Shown in pieces: positions 30,401-42,313 of a stretch of DNA of 42,313 nt. How positions within the stretch are numbered: the first letter of the stretch is position 1; the number at the start of each line of letters is the position of its first letter. A model generated the notes under the pieces. That model ran no database searches, had not been told where the DNA came from, and worked only from the letters and a program-made list of their open reading frames with translations. A program made the translations under genes and the position numbers. This stretch comes from Methylobacterium segetis (lineage in GTDB: Bacteria > Pseudomonadota > Alphaproteobacteria > Rhizobiales > Beijerinckiaceae). The stretch covers positions 1 to 42,313 of the forward strand of contig NZ_SMNT01000043.1 in the NCBI RefSeq assembly GCF_004348265.1. The letters are read 5' to 3'.

Positions 30401-33400
30401 GGCCCCTCCCGCGCTCGAGATCCCGATGGTCCTGCGTCCGCCGTTGTTCCGGCTCAGCCTGTATCTCCTGCTCTGTCTGTCGCTGCCGGATGCCGCCCAC
30501 GCGGAGCGCGCGGTGGGCGCCTCGGTGCGCACCTGGCTGTCGGCCGTCGTGACGAAGATCGGCGCGGCCGACCGCTCGGCCGCGCCGCGCTCACCGGGCG
30601 GCACCGTCACGATCCGGGTTCGCATCGCCGCCGACGGCAGCCTGAAGGATGCGTCGGTGGAGGCGGGTTCGGGTTCTGCCGCCCTCGACGACCGTGCCCT
30701 GGCCGCCGCGCGCGCCGCGGGACCCTTCGCCCCGCCCCCGCGGGAACTTCTCACGGAGGATGGGACGACGGAGTTGAGCTTCCCGCTCGATCTCGCCCGC
30801 CGCCGCTGAGCGGGGCCGACGCGCCGCGGGCCGCTCCTGCGGACGGAACGTGCCGGCTCGACCCGAGGCCCTGCGCCGCGGCAGGACGCTCGCGCAGCTT
30901 TCATGATCGATGAAGGCTGGGCGGCGTCCTAGTAGCTCGTGTCGCTGTTGCGCTGGCGGCAGCGGTAGCCGGCGAAGCACGCCGGATCGTCCCGCGCCGG
31001 CACGAAGGCGGGCGCGGCCGTGGTGTCGCCGGTGCAGGCGCCGCCCGTCCGCGAGACCTGCTCGTAGGCGTTGGGGCTCGTCGCCAGCGTCACGGATCCG
31101 GCCCGCGTGACGAGGAGGCGCACGTCTTCGCAGGCGAGGGCCGGGGTGTAGGGGCGTTCCCCCGCCCGGGCGGGACCCAGCGCGAGGGTTCCCGCGAGCG
31201 CCAGGTATGCGGTGCGAAGCCGAAACCCGTCCATGTTGCGGATTGCCTCCCTGCCCCGCCGTGATCGGCCGGCAGGCCCGATTTATCGATCCCGCCCCGC
31301 CGGCGGGCAAGAGGCTCCGGATGCGGCGCCGCGCGCGCCGAGGGCAGCCAGCAGGATCGCTTCCATGGCCCGGTAGCCCTCCGGGGTCAGGTGAACGCCG
31401 TCGCTGCCGAAGCCGGGCCGCAACGCGCCTTCCTCCGTGGCGAGAACCGCGTGGTAATTGATGAAGCGCGCCCCGGCGCCGGCCGACTGCTCGCGAAGCC
31501 AGCGGTTCAGGGCGGCGATGGACGGCCTGGGGGAAACCTCCGGGTTCCAGGCGATGGCGGTCGCCGGCGTGATCGAGCCGAGCCAGACGGGCAGGCCGAG
31601 CCTCCGCCCCTCGGCCACCATGGCGGCGATGTTCTCCTGGATCCGCGGAAGCGGCACCGGCCCCTCGACCTCGGCGATGTCGTTGATCCCGCACATCAGG
31701 TGCACGCCGCGGGCGCCCGCCGCGAGGATCTCGTCGCGGAAGCGCGCACGGATCCGGCCGGAGGTCTCGCCGCCGATCCCGCGATTGACGAAACCGTGCC
31801 GCGCGAAGAGGCCGGGCTGCGCCTCGCCCCAACCCTCGGTGATGGAATCGCCGACGAAGACGATCGGCCGCGACATCGCCCCGGAAATCATAGCCGCTGC
31901 CTCATCGGCGTCGGGCGATCTCCGGCTCGGCATTGTGCCGGGTCGCCGAGGGCTGAAACGGCCGCGCTGAAACCTTCTGCTGTCCGCGTCATTAATTCCT
32001 CGAACCTGTCACAAGTTAATCCACGACCCCGGTCGGCGGACGAGGCGCCTCGCCGGAAGGAGGTGCCATGCGCGACTGTAACGGACGCCGCCCGTTCTGC
32101 ACCGGAGTGACCGCGGATCCGCGCCTGCACGGGATCGCGCGGGGGCTTGCGGAACTCTACGAGCCGCAGCTTCGCGAGACGACGCCCGAGTCGTTGGCGA
32201 AGCTTGCCACCGTTATCGATCGCCGCCTCCGGTTTCAGCCCCCGAAGGGAAGGACCTGATGCGCACGATCACGCACTCGCCGCCCCTGGCCCTCGTGGTC
32301 GAGACCGTCCCGGCCGAGCGCGAGCGGGCGGTGGCCCTGCTCGAGGAGACGGCGCTCGACGTCCTGACCTGCGCGAGCGGCGAGGCCGCGATCGAGGTGC
32401 TGCAGAGATGTGGGCACGACGTCGCCCTGATGGTCACGCGCGCGTCCCTGGACTGCGAGCGCGACGGCATCCGCCTTGCCAGGGCGGTGGGAAAGCTCTG
32501 GCCGCGGATCCGCCTCGTCGTCACCGCCGGAGAGCCCGAGGCCGGGGCCGCCGATCTCCCGGGCGCTGCGACCTGCCTGAGACGCCCGTGGCTGCCCCTC
32601 GACCTCCTCGTCGAGGCGCACCGGGCCGTGGACCGGCCGGCCCCGGTCGTGTGAGGCCTTAAGCGCATCGCACGGGCCCGGCTGCGAAAGCGACCGATCC
32701 GCTGTAGGGTGATCCCCCGGCCGTCCGGCCCGACGAGGCGAGCATGATCGACACGACGCCCAGCGCCCTCTTCGTCGCGGCCTTCTGTGCCGCAGCGATC
32801 GTCCTCAGCGGCCACTTCGCCTGCGCCACGCCCTTTGCCGCCCTCGCGACGCTCGCCGCCCTCACCCGTCCCGGCCGCGCGGCGCTCCTCTGCGTCGGTG
32901 CGGCGTGGCTGCTCAACCAAGTGATCGGCTTCGGGCTCCTCGGCTACCCGGCCGACGGGGCGACGATCGGTTGGGGTTTCGCGCTCGGGGCCTCGGCGCT
33001 CCTCGCCGTGCCGGCCGCCCGGGGTGCGGGACGATTCGCCCCGATTCCCGCCGCGCGCGCTGCGACCGGTCTCCTCGCCGCCTTCGCCGCCTACGAGGCC
33101 GGCCTCTGCGTCGCGGCCCTCGTCCTGCCCGGGAGCGTGGGGGCCTATGCGCCCGCCGTCGTCGCGCGGCTCTTCCTGATCAATCTCGGCACGCTCGCAG
33201 GCGCGATGCTCCTTCGTGCCTCTGTCGCTGCCCTCGCCCGCCCTCGCCTCGCCCGCCCTCGCCTCGCCGCCTGAGCCGGCCGCCATGCGCCGCTTCCCGC
33301 CCGAACGGATCGTCTGCCTGACGGAGGAGACGGTCGAGACCCTGTACCTGCTCGGCGAGGAGGACCGCATCGTCGGCGTCTCGGGCTACGCCGTGCGCCC

Positions 33401-36400
33401 AGTCCGGGTGCGCCGGGAAAAGCCCCGCGTCTCGGCCTTCACCAGCGCGGACCTTCCCAAGATCCTGGCGCTCCGCCCCGATCTCGTCCTCGCCTTCTCC
33501 GACCTGCAGGCCGGGATCGCGGCCGACCTCGCCCGTGCGGGCATCGCCGTCCACCTCTTCAACCAGCGCGACGTTGCCGGCATCCTCGCGATGATCCGAA
33601 CCCTCGGGGCGCTCGTCGGCTGCCCGGATCGCGCCGAGGCGCTGGCCACCGCCTACGCGGCCCGACTGGCCGAGATCGCCGCGGGGGCGGAGAACGACCG
33701 CCGGCCACGGGTGTATTTCGAGGAGTGGGACGAGCCGCTGATCTCGGGGATCGGCTGGGTCTCGGAGTTGATCGGGATCGCGGGCGGCAGGGATGTCTTC
33801 GCCGACCGCGCCCGCGAGCCGGCGGCCCGGGACCGGGTCGTGACGCCCGAAGCGGTGATCGCGGCGGCGCCCGAGGTGATCCTCGCCTCCTGGTGCGGCC
33901 GGAAGGTGGTGCCGGCGCGCATCGCCGCCCGCCCGGGCTGGGGCGCGATCCCCGCCGTGGAAGCGGGGCAGATCGTGGAGATCAAGTCGGCCCTGATCCT
34001 GCAGCCGGGCCCCGCCGCCCTCGGCGACGGGCTCGACGCGATCCGGGCCGCGCTGCGGCCGGCAGCCGCCGGTCGCGTCCAGCCGCCGGTCATCCGGACG
34101 GCGTGAGGCGCTCGCCCGGCGTGCCGCCGCCCGCCCGTGCGCCCCGTGCGCTGACGATGCCGTGGCGCAGGGTCACCTGCTCCAGATCGTCGATCACGGC
34201 GAGCAACCCCGCGCGGGCGCTCGCGAAAGCGTCCGGCTCGTCGTCGGGCGGCGTCTCCGCGAGCTTGACGGCGGCGATCAGGACCCGGTCCCGCTCGTCC
34301 TCGATGCGGGGATCGCGCTCGACCTGCCCGCGGATCCGGGCGTCGAAGGCCGCGATCACGGCGAAAGGCAGGTCGTCCCGGCCGCTGCCGCCCGAGAAGG
34401 CCCGCGCGCGAGCCCGGCCCTCGGCCGCCGCCTGCCTCATCGCATCCGCGAGTCTGTCCGCCACTGGCCGCTCCATGTCCGGGGTCGTCCTCGGACAACG
34501 CCAAGGCCGCGCGGTCGCTCCCGGGGCGCCGTAAGCCCTTTGCGCCGGCGCTGGGATGCCGGATCCTCCAGAAAGAGGCTTTACAACGTCGCCGCCCCTG
34601 GCGACTGATGGGCTCCAAGGCCGCTCGTTCTCCCCGGCTGCTGCCTGTCCCGAACCATCGATTCCGACGGCGGCCGATGCCCCAGCGATACTTCTTCCGA
34701 TTGGTGCAGGCACAGGCCGTGATCGAGGATCCGACCGGTGTCGTGGCCGACGATCTGGATCAGGCGATCACGGAGGCCCGGGCCGCCGTGGAGGAACTGC
34801 GGTTGGTGGGGGAACTTCCGGACGATGCCGGCGCCTGGCGCATGGAGATCCGGGACGAGGCGGGAAGCCTCCTACACGTGCTCAGCCTCGACTGAGGCGA
34901 CGGGGAGCCGGGGGATCTTCAGCAGGATCGCCCGCACATGAGCGCGAACCAGGGCGGCGGTCGATCCGGACGGGGCGGGTGCGGAGATACCCAACGCATC
35001 AACCTGAAGGAGCATCTCCGTCGAAACGCCACCGCCGGACAACATGACGCGACTCCCGTACGAACGCCCTCATCCGTCATCGCAGCGCGAATCGGTGGAC
35101 GCAGACTGTATCGGGTCGGGGGATGAGGAAATACCAAATGTTACTTTTGAAGCCTTGGCTATAAACGGCCCGACCCGCTAGGCTGCCATCATCCGGCCGT
35201 TCCGTCGGAGCGCCACTCTTGAGCGTTCCCACGCCTCCTGACCGTTGACGGCCGCGCTGCCCGGCTTCCCCTTCACACCGACACGGCTCGCGTCATCCCG
35301 GATGCCCCCGATCTCCCCGACCCTGCGCGCGCTCCGCCGCGGCGATCTCGCCGGCGTGCGGGAACTCCGAATTTCAGAGGGGCTGACCGAATTCCCGGCC
35401 GAGATCCTCGGCCTCGCGGACACGCTGGAGGTCCTCGACCTGAGCGGCAATGCGCTCGCGGACCTGCCCGCGGAGATCGCGCGCCTCGGCCGCCTGCGGG
35501 TCCTGTTCTGCTCCGGCAACCGCTTCGAGCGCCTGCCCCCCGCCCTCGGCGGCTGCCCGATGCTGAGCCAGATCGGCTTCCGCGCCGCCGGCCTGCGCGA
35601 GATTCCGGGCGAGGCCCTGCCCGCGACCCTCCGCTGGCTGACGCTGACCGACAACGCGATCGCGCACCTGCCGGATGCGCTCGGCCGGCGGCCGCTTCTG
35701 CAGAAGCTGATGCTCGCCGGAAACCGCCTGCGCTCCCTGCCGCCCACCCTCGCGGGGGCGGAGCGGCTGGAATTGCTGCGGATCTCCGCCAACGGGATCG
35801 AAACCCTTCCCGCCTGGCTCGGCGGCCTGCCGCGCCTCGCCTGGATCTCCTGGGCCGGAAACCCCTGCGAGCCCGCCGCGGGACAGGCGCGCGCCGCGGA
35901 GATCCCCTGGTCAGAAATCGTTCCCGGCGACCTGCTGGGCGAGGGCGCCTCCGGCCGGGTGCACCGCGCGCTCTGGCATGCGGAAGGGGGAGCCGGAGGG
36001 CCCGTCGCCCTCAAGCTGTTCAAGGGCGCCATGACGAGCGACGGGCTGCCCGAGCGGGAGATGGCCGCCTGCCTCGCCGCGGGCGCGCACCCGAACCTGA
36101 CCGGGGCTCTCGGGCGCCTCACCGGCCACCCGGACGGCGCGCAGGGGCTCGTGATGCCTCTCCTGCCGCCGCATTGGCGCCCGCTCGCCGGGCCGCCGAG
36201 CCTCGCGAGCTGCAGCCGGGACGTCTACGCTCCCGAGCTTCAGGTCGGATGGGCGAGCGCAACCCGGATCGCGCGCGAGACGGCGCGGGCCGCCGCCCAT
36301 CTCCATGGGCGCGGGTTCCTCCACGGCGATCTGTACGGGCACAACATCCTGTGGGACGGCAGCGCCGGGGCGGCTGTGCTGAGCGATTTCGGGGCGGCCT

Positions 36401-39400
36401 CGGTTCTTCCGCCCGGTGACCTCGCCGCGGCCCTGCTGCGGACGGAGGTCCTGGCCTGGGGCCTCCTCCTCGGCGAGTTGCTCGACCTGTGCCCGTCCGA
36501 CGCGTCCGCGACGAGCGTCCTGCGGACGCTGGAGGCCGCCTGCCTTCAGGCCGATGTCGCGGCCCGTCCGGACATGACCGAGATCCTGCACGCGCTTCCG
36601 GCCTGAGGCCGCGCGTCGGCCCTCGGGGCGGGAGGGGGCGACCATCGCGGGCGGCCCGGTCCCCGCGAGCGCACAGGCCCGCGCCGCCTCAGAGCCGGTC
36701 GGCGAGCCCGACGAGGGCTGCGGGCACGCTCGGGTTGGAGGCACCGGCCGACGGCTCCTCGGCCGCCGAGCGGAGCAGCCTCAGAAGCTTGCCGCGGTCG
36801 AGGGAGTCACGGTCGGACAGGCAGTTGACGATGACCTGCAGGCTGTACTCGATCGCGACGATGCGAGCTTCGAGCTCGCGCTGCTTCGTTTCCATCCCTG
36901 CCACTCCTCGTTTTTCTGCCGAGGATGGTAGCCGGCGCGGCGCCGGGCAGAACCCACAGTTTCGCCGACCCTGACCCGCTTCCGGCAGCGCGCGGCTCAG
37001 GTGCGGAAGGCCGCGCCGCAGACGATGGGCGCCGGTGCCCCGCAGCGGGGACAGGGACCCGACAGGGCGACGAAGCCGCTCTCGCCACGGCGGCCGCAGG
37101 ACGCGGCGCTCGGCCCCTTCGGCCGGACGCGGACGCGGTAGATCAGCCGGCAGGTGCCCTGATAGAGCATCGGCGTCTCCGCCAGGCGCCGGCCGAGGCG
37201 CGCCTGCGCCTCCCGGAAGACCGTGACGCCGTCCGAGCGCCGAAAGGCGTTGATCCAGTACGCGGCTTGGTCGTGTGCGGCCTCGGGCATGTCGGCGCTC
37301 CCTGTCGGCGGCCGGTCGCTGTCTCCCGCGAAGGCCGGGCGTGACGCGGGGACCGGCCCGAGCCTCAGGCGGCCTCCCGGTCCGGAGGCCAGGGTACGAA
37401 GCCCGCCTGTGCTCCGGTCCCCACGAGGCCCTTCGAGCGAAGATAGGCCGCGAGCCGCGGATATCGCTCGAGGTCCGGGCCGTCCGGATTCTCGGCGCGG
37501 CAGGGGTGGCAGACGGCGACGTTCCAGGCGGCGATGTGCCGTCCCTCCCCGAAGGATGGCCCCAGCCGCATCGAGCGGCGGCAGAGGATGCACGCGGTGC
37601 GGAATGCCTGTTCCATCGCGGATCGATGTCCTTGCGCCCCCGGCGCGTCTCTGGCCGGAAAGCTCTTGTGGATCGGTTAAGGCCGTTGGGCAGAGGGTGG
37701 AGAACCCCACCCGCGCGACGCTTTTTCCCCGTGATGTCCGTGCGCGCCGCGCTATGCTGGCGGGGATGAGCAACGTCATCCGCCCCGATTTCGGCAGAGC
37801 CCGGCGCCCCGAGCCGGATCCGGACACGCGTCGTGCCGCGGAGGCGATCTGCCTCTACGGTGAGGAGGCGGGCTACCGGGTCGGCTTGGTGGCGGACGAA
37901 TCCGAGACGCAGGGACCCGTTCTGACCGTCTTCGTCGGGGCGCTCGACAGCGAGGAGGTCGAGGCGGTCGCGATCACGCCCGCGACGCCCGAGGGCCGCG
38001 CCGACGCCGACGCGATCGGTCTCGCGATCCTGCGTGCGCTGGAGATCGTCGGCCGCGGCCGGGACCCCGAACCCGGCGAGCCGGCCTGAGGGCGGTCAGC
38101 CCCGCTTCTGACCTTTGGTGTAGGCCGAGATGGCGGACTGGCAGTTCGGCGACAGCTTGGCCTTGTTCTGCCGGAAGCAGGCCTGAACCTCCGGGCTGTC
38201 CGGCTCCAGGTCGCCGCAATAGGTGAAGTAATCGCCCGTGCAGGACCTCTTCAGCTCGCTGCGGTCGGCGGACGTGGCGCCGCCTGGGGCCGCCACCGCG
38301 GCGGCGGTGGTCAGAAGGAGGGCGGAAACGGTGCGTACCAGCAAGGACTCTACTCCAGACAGCCCGGTCCTGCCGGGCGGAGGCCGTAGACCAAGGGATC
38401 GCGACGAGAATGGGTTAGCGTGGCCGTAGCGGCCCCTGGATGCGATGAAGCCCGCCGCGGCGCGAGCCGGGCGGGCTTCACCGGATGGATCGTCCGATCG
38501 CTCAGCAATCGTCGTCCTTCTTGCCGACCTTCTGATCCGCGCCCGCATTGTTCATGGCACCGACGGTGCCGGGCGAGGCGGGCTGCTCGCCGCCGGCGAG
38601 GTTCTTGGCGGCCGGGTCGGTCCGGTCGCCCTTGCTGGCCTGATTGCCCGTCCCCTGGTTCGGACCGGTCGCTTGGTTCGCGCCGACGTTGTTCATCGCG
38701 CCGACGGTGCCGGGCGAGGCGGGCTGCTGACCACCCGCGAGGTTCTTGCTGGAATTGTCGACGTCCGAGCTCTTCGTGTTCGTCGCCTGCTGCTCGGGAT
38801 TCTTGTCCTTGGTCGAGCCGGTGTTGCACGGCGCGGCGAGAACCGACCCCGCCGTGAGGGCGAGAATGGCGGCGCTGCTGATTAGAGTTGTGACTTTCAT
38901 GGCGATTTCCTCCTCTAGTTGCTGCGGGGAAGGAAATCGTTCGGCTTACCGGAGGTTCCGCGCGGACGTCCCCGAGTTTCGGGAACGTCCGCGGTCGGAT
39001 CGGGCGGCCGATGATCGCGATGCCGGCCGCGCGGCCCCGGCTCAGTGGCGCGGCAGCGTGTGCAGGGCCTTCAGGAAGACGTCGACGTCCTCCCGCGTGT
39101 TGTAGAAGGCGAGCGAGGCGCGCACCGACTGGTCGACGCCGAAGCGGCGCAGGGCCGGCAGGGCGCAGTGATGGCCGGAGCGCACCGCGATCCCGTGCGC
39201 GTCGAGGTGGTGGGCCACCGCCTCGTTCTCGTGCCCCTCGATGACGAAGGACATCACGCTGGCCTTCTCCCGCGCCGTGCCGATCAGCCGCAGGCCCTTC
39301 ACCTCGGCGAGGCCGGCCTGCGCGTATTCGAGGAGATCGTGCTCGTAGGCCGCGATGCCCGGCAGGCCGACGCCCTCGAGATAGTCGAGGGCGGCGCCGA

Positions 39401-39863
39401 GGCCCACGGCGCCGGCGATGTCGGGCGTGCCCGCCTCGAACTTCTCGGGCGCGCCCTTGTAGACGGTCTTCGAGAAGGTGACGTCCTCGATCATGTGGCC
39501 GCCGCCCTGCCAGGGCGGCATCGCCTCGAGGAGGTGCGTCTTGCCGTAGAGCGCGCCGATCCCGGTCGGCCCGAACACCTTGTGCCCGGAGAAGACGAGG
39601 AAGTCCGCGTCGAGCGCCTGCACGTCGAGGGGGATGTGCGGCGAGGATTGCGCCGCATCGACCAGCACCGGAACGCCGTAGGCGTGCGAGAGCTGGATGA
39701 TCTCCGCGACCGGGTTGATGGTGCCGAGCGCGTTGGCGACATGCGTCACCGAGACGATCTTCGTGCGGCCGGACAGGAGGGCGGCGAATTGCTCGAAGAT
39801 GATCTCGCCCCGGTCGTTGACCGGGATCACGCGCAGCGTCGCGCCGGTGGCCTGGGTGAGGAG

Positions 39864-39895
<32 letters not shown>

Positions 39896-42313
39896 TCGTC
39901 GAGACGATGATCTCGTCGCCCGGGCCGATATGGGCGCGGCCGTAGGAGTTCGCGACGAGGTTGATCGCCTCCGTGGTGCCGCGCAGGAAGACGATGTCGT
40001 CCTTCGTCGGCGCGTTGAGGAAGCGGCGCACCTTCTCGCGGCCGCCCTCGAACAGGTCCGTGGACCGGGCGGCGAGCGTGTGCGCGGCCCGGTGAATGTT
40101 CGAGTTGTGCCGGCCGTAGAACTCGCTCGTCGCGTCGATCACGCTCTGCGGCTTGTGGGTCGTCGCCGCGTTGTCGAGCCAGACGAGCGGGTGGCCGTTG
40201 ACGCTCTGGTGGAGGGCCGGGAAATCCCGGCGCACGCTCTCCACGTCGAAGGGCGCGGCGACCGGGCTCGACCCGTGCGAGGTGACGCGCGGCGCGGGGC
40301 CGGGATGGCGCGAGGGCTCGACGCGGGGCCGGGCGTGGGTCTTCGGAGGCCGCGCGGCGGCGGGCGCCAGGAAGTAGTAGTCGGAGGCCGGCGCCGCGGG
40401 CTCCGGCGCCCGCGAGAGACGGCCCGTCCGCCGGAAGCTCTCCTGCGCCTCGTCGACGCCGTGGCGCGACGGGTCGGCCGGCACGAGCCCCGGCGCCAGC
40501 GCATGGGCGAAGGCGTTCGCCCGCGGATGGTCGGCCGCGATCCGGCGGTGCAGGTCGCGCCCGCCCGGCAGCGCTGCGGCCACCTCGGGCAGGCTCGGCA
40601 CGAAGAACTCGGGCAGGGCCCGGCGCGAGGCGAACGGGTCGGAGAGGGGATGGACCGAGGGGATCGCCGCCGCGTCGAACGAGACGGGGCCGGCGGGCGC
40701 TGGGTTCGGCACGGAGGCTCCCGTCACCCCCGGCAGGCCGACGGGCGGCGCGCCGAAGGAGCGGGCGGCGAGCGCCGAGGCGTCCGGCTGCAGGCCCTGG
40801 GGCAACCCGCCCGCGGGCGCCGAGGGGACACCCAGGCCGGCGCTCGGCAGGGGCGCGCCGCCGGGCCCCTGCGGCAGGCTCTCGAAGCCCTGCGGCACCT
40901 GCGGGCTCGCCGGGAGTTCCGGCGCGAAGGGCTGGCTTGCCGCCTGCCCCTGCCCGTAGATCTCGCGGGCGAGGCGCCCGACGAGATCCGCATGCGCCAG
41001 CTCGCCGGGGTTGCCCGCCGGCAGGCCCAGGCTGGCCGCCGGCAGGCCCAAGCTGGCCGCCGGCAGGAAGGCCGGCGCCTTAGGCGTAGTCATGGTAGTT
41101 GCCCAGGAGCACGTTATCGAGACGGGCGATCGCGTCCTCGACCAGCACGGCGGCCGAGAAGTAGCGGGTCACGAGATGCGAGGCGATGGAGTGGTCGTTG
41201 GTGCCCATGTAGCGCACCGACAGGCCGGGCTCGATCTCGCCCGTGACGCCCGACTTCTGGAGGGCGACGACGCCCTGCTCGCCCTCGCCGACGCGCAGCA
41301 GCAGGATCGAGGTGGTCTGCGCCCCCGTGACCGGGTCGGTGTCGATCGGCAGCTTGTCGCTCGGCACCAGCGGCACGCCGCGCCAGGTGATGAAGGGCGC
41401 GCCGAACAGGTGCACCACCACCGGCGGCACGCCGCGGCGGGTCGCCTCCCGGCCGAAGGCCGCGATGGCGCGCGGATGCGCCACGAAGAAGGCGGGCTTC
41501 TTCCAGACGAGCGTCAGGAGCTCGTCGAGATCGTCCGGGGTCGGCGGGCCGCCGCGGGTCGGGATGCGCTGGCGCGAGCCGACCTCGTGGAGGAGGCCGA
41601 ATTGCGAGTTGTTGAGGAGCTCCCACTCCTCGCGCTCCTTCACGGCATCGACCGTGAGGCGGATCTGCTCGCGGAGCTGGTCGATCTCGTTCGAGTAGAG
41701 ATCGGTGACGCGGGTATGGGTGTTGAGGATCGTCTGGATCGTGGAGAGGTGGTACTCGCGCGGATCCACCTCGTAGTCGACGAAGGTGGTCGGCAGGCGC
41801 GGCTCGCCCGCATGCACCGCCAGGAGCTCTATACCCTGCTCGCCGTAGGAATTGGTGTGGCCCTTGAGCCGGTCACGCTCCTCGATGTGCTGGGTGATGC
41901 GCGAACGGATCGCCTCGTCCTCGATCGCGGCCCGGTCGAGGGTGAGGAGCGTCACGGCCGAGAGCGCCTTCACGGCCGGGGCCGGCCCGGCCTCGCCGAC
42001 GAGGGTGTCGTCCCCGAAATAGTCGCCCCGGGTGGCGAGGCCCTGGCGCAGCCGGCCCTTGTAGGGGCCCGACAGGCTCAGCTCGACCGTGCCGTCGGCG
42101 ACGATCGTCAGGCTGCGTTCGGCCGAACCCTCCTCGCTGATGACCTCGCCGGCCTGATGGCGGCTCTCGGTGAACTTGCCGGCCAGCGTCGCCAGTTCGG
42201 CATCGCCGAGCCGGCTGAACAGCGGCACGGCCCGCAGGGAGCCGGGGCGGATGACCCGGCCCTTGTCGTCCGTGGCGAGATCGATGCGGCCGGGCTTGGC
42301 CAGCACCACGGCG

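Overview
The window is a GC-rich (about 70% by eye) chromosomal segment from an alphaproteobacterium, most likely Methylobacterium/Methylorubrum (Hyphomicrobiales). Reasons: a PopZ polar organiser, the eno-ftsB-pdhA-pdhB order with a lipoyl domain fused to E1 beta, a pcm-tolC-popZ-valS block, a sigma-EcfG-type promoter, and many small secreted Gly/Pro/Cys-rich proteins. No insertion sequence, prophage, integrase or CRISPR array was seen. Genus assignment is inference.

Layout. 1-8515 is mostly minus-strand core metabolism: pdhB (cut by the left edge), pdhA, an ftsB-like divisome gene and eno; queF on the plus strand; a small secreted Gly/Tyr/His-rich protein behind a good EcfG promoter; then kdsA with two secreted hypotheticals and an aldo/keto reductase upstream in one tight array. 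8845-13654 holds a DegP/HtrA protease, a membrane PAS-GGDEF-EAL protein, and sugE/gdx preceded by what looks like a guanidine-II (mini-ykkC) riboswitch. 13662-19760 is valS, popZ, tolC and pcm, followed by tRNA-Cys(GCA) and tRNA-Asn(GTT).

20441-26148 is the most unusual metabolic locus: a minus-strand series DUF1989 protein, YqcI/YcgG (GntA-type) heme N-hydroxylase, class I methyltransferase and EgtD-like amino acid N-methyltransferase, the last three translationally coupled, with a divergent OPT-family transporter. It could handle a guanidino or N-hydroxylated amino acid metabolite; the product is unknown. 26277-38344 is accessory: YgjV-like membrane protein, an RTX-like surface protein with two poly-aspartate tracts and three C-terminal repeats, small hypotheticals, RlpA, a TonB C-terminal protein, an SGNH hydrolase, a degenerate receiver protein coupled to a 63-residue protein, a BtuF-like protein without signal peptide next to a membrane protein, and a leucine-rich-repeat protein kinase.

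The right end (39042-42313) is a Family 2 encapsulin nanocompartment operon: a shell protein with a cyclic-nucleotide-binding-like domain (cut by the right edge) overlapping by 14 bases a SufS-type cysteine desulfurase with a roughly 280-residue disordered, Pro/Ala-rich N-terminal extension, the presumed cargo-loading region. A strong hairpin ends this operon.

All functional calls are by reading translated sequence and recalling families; no searches were run.
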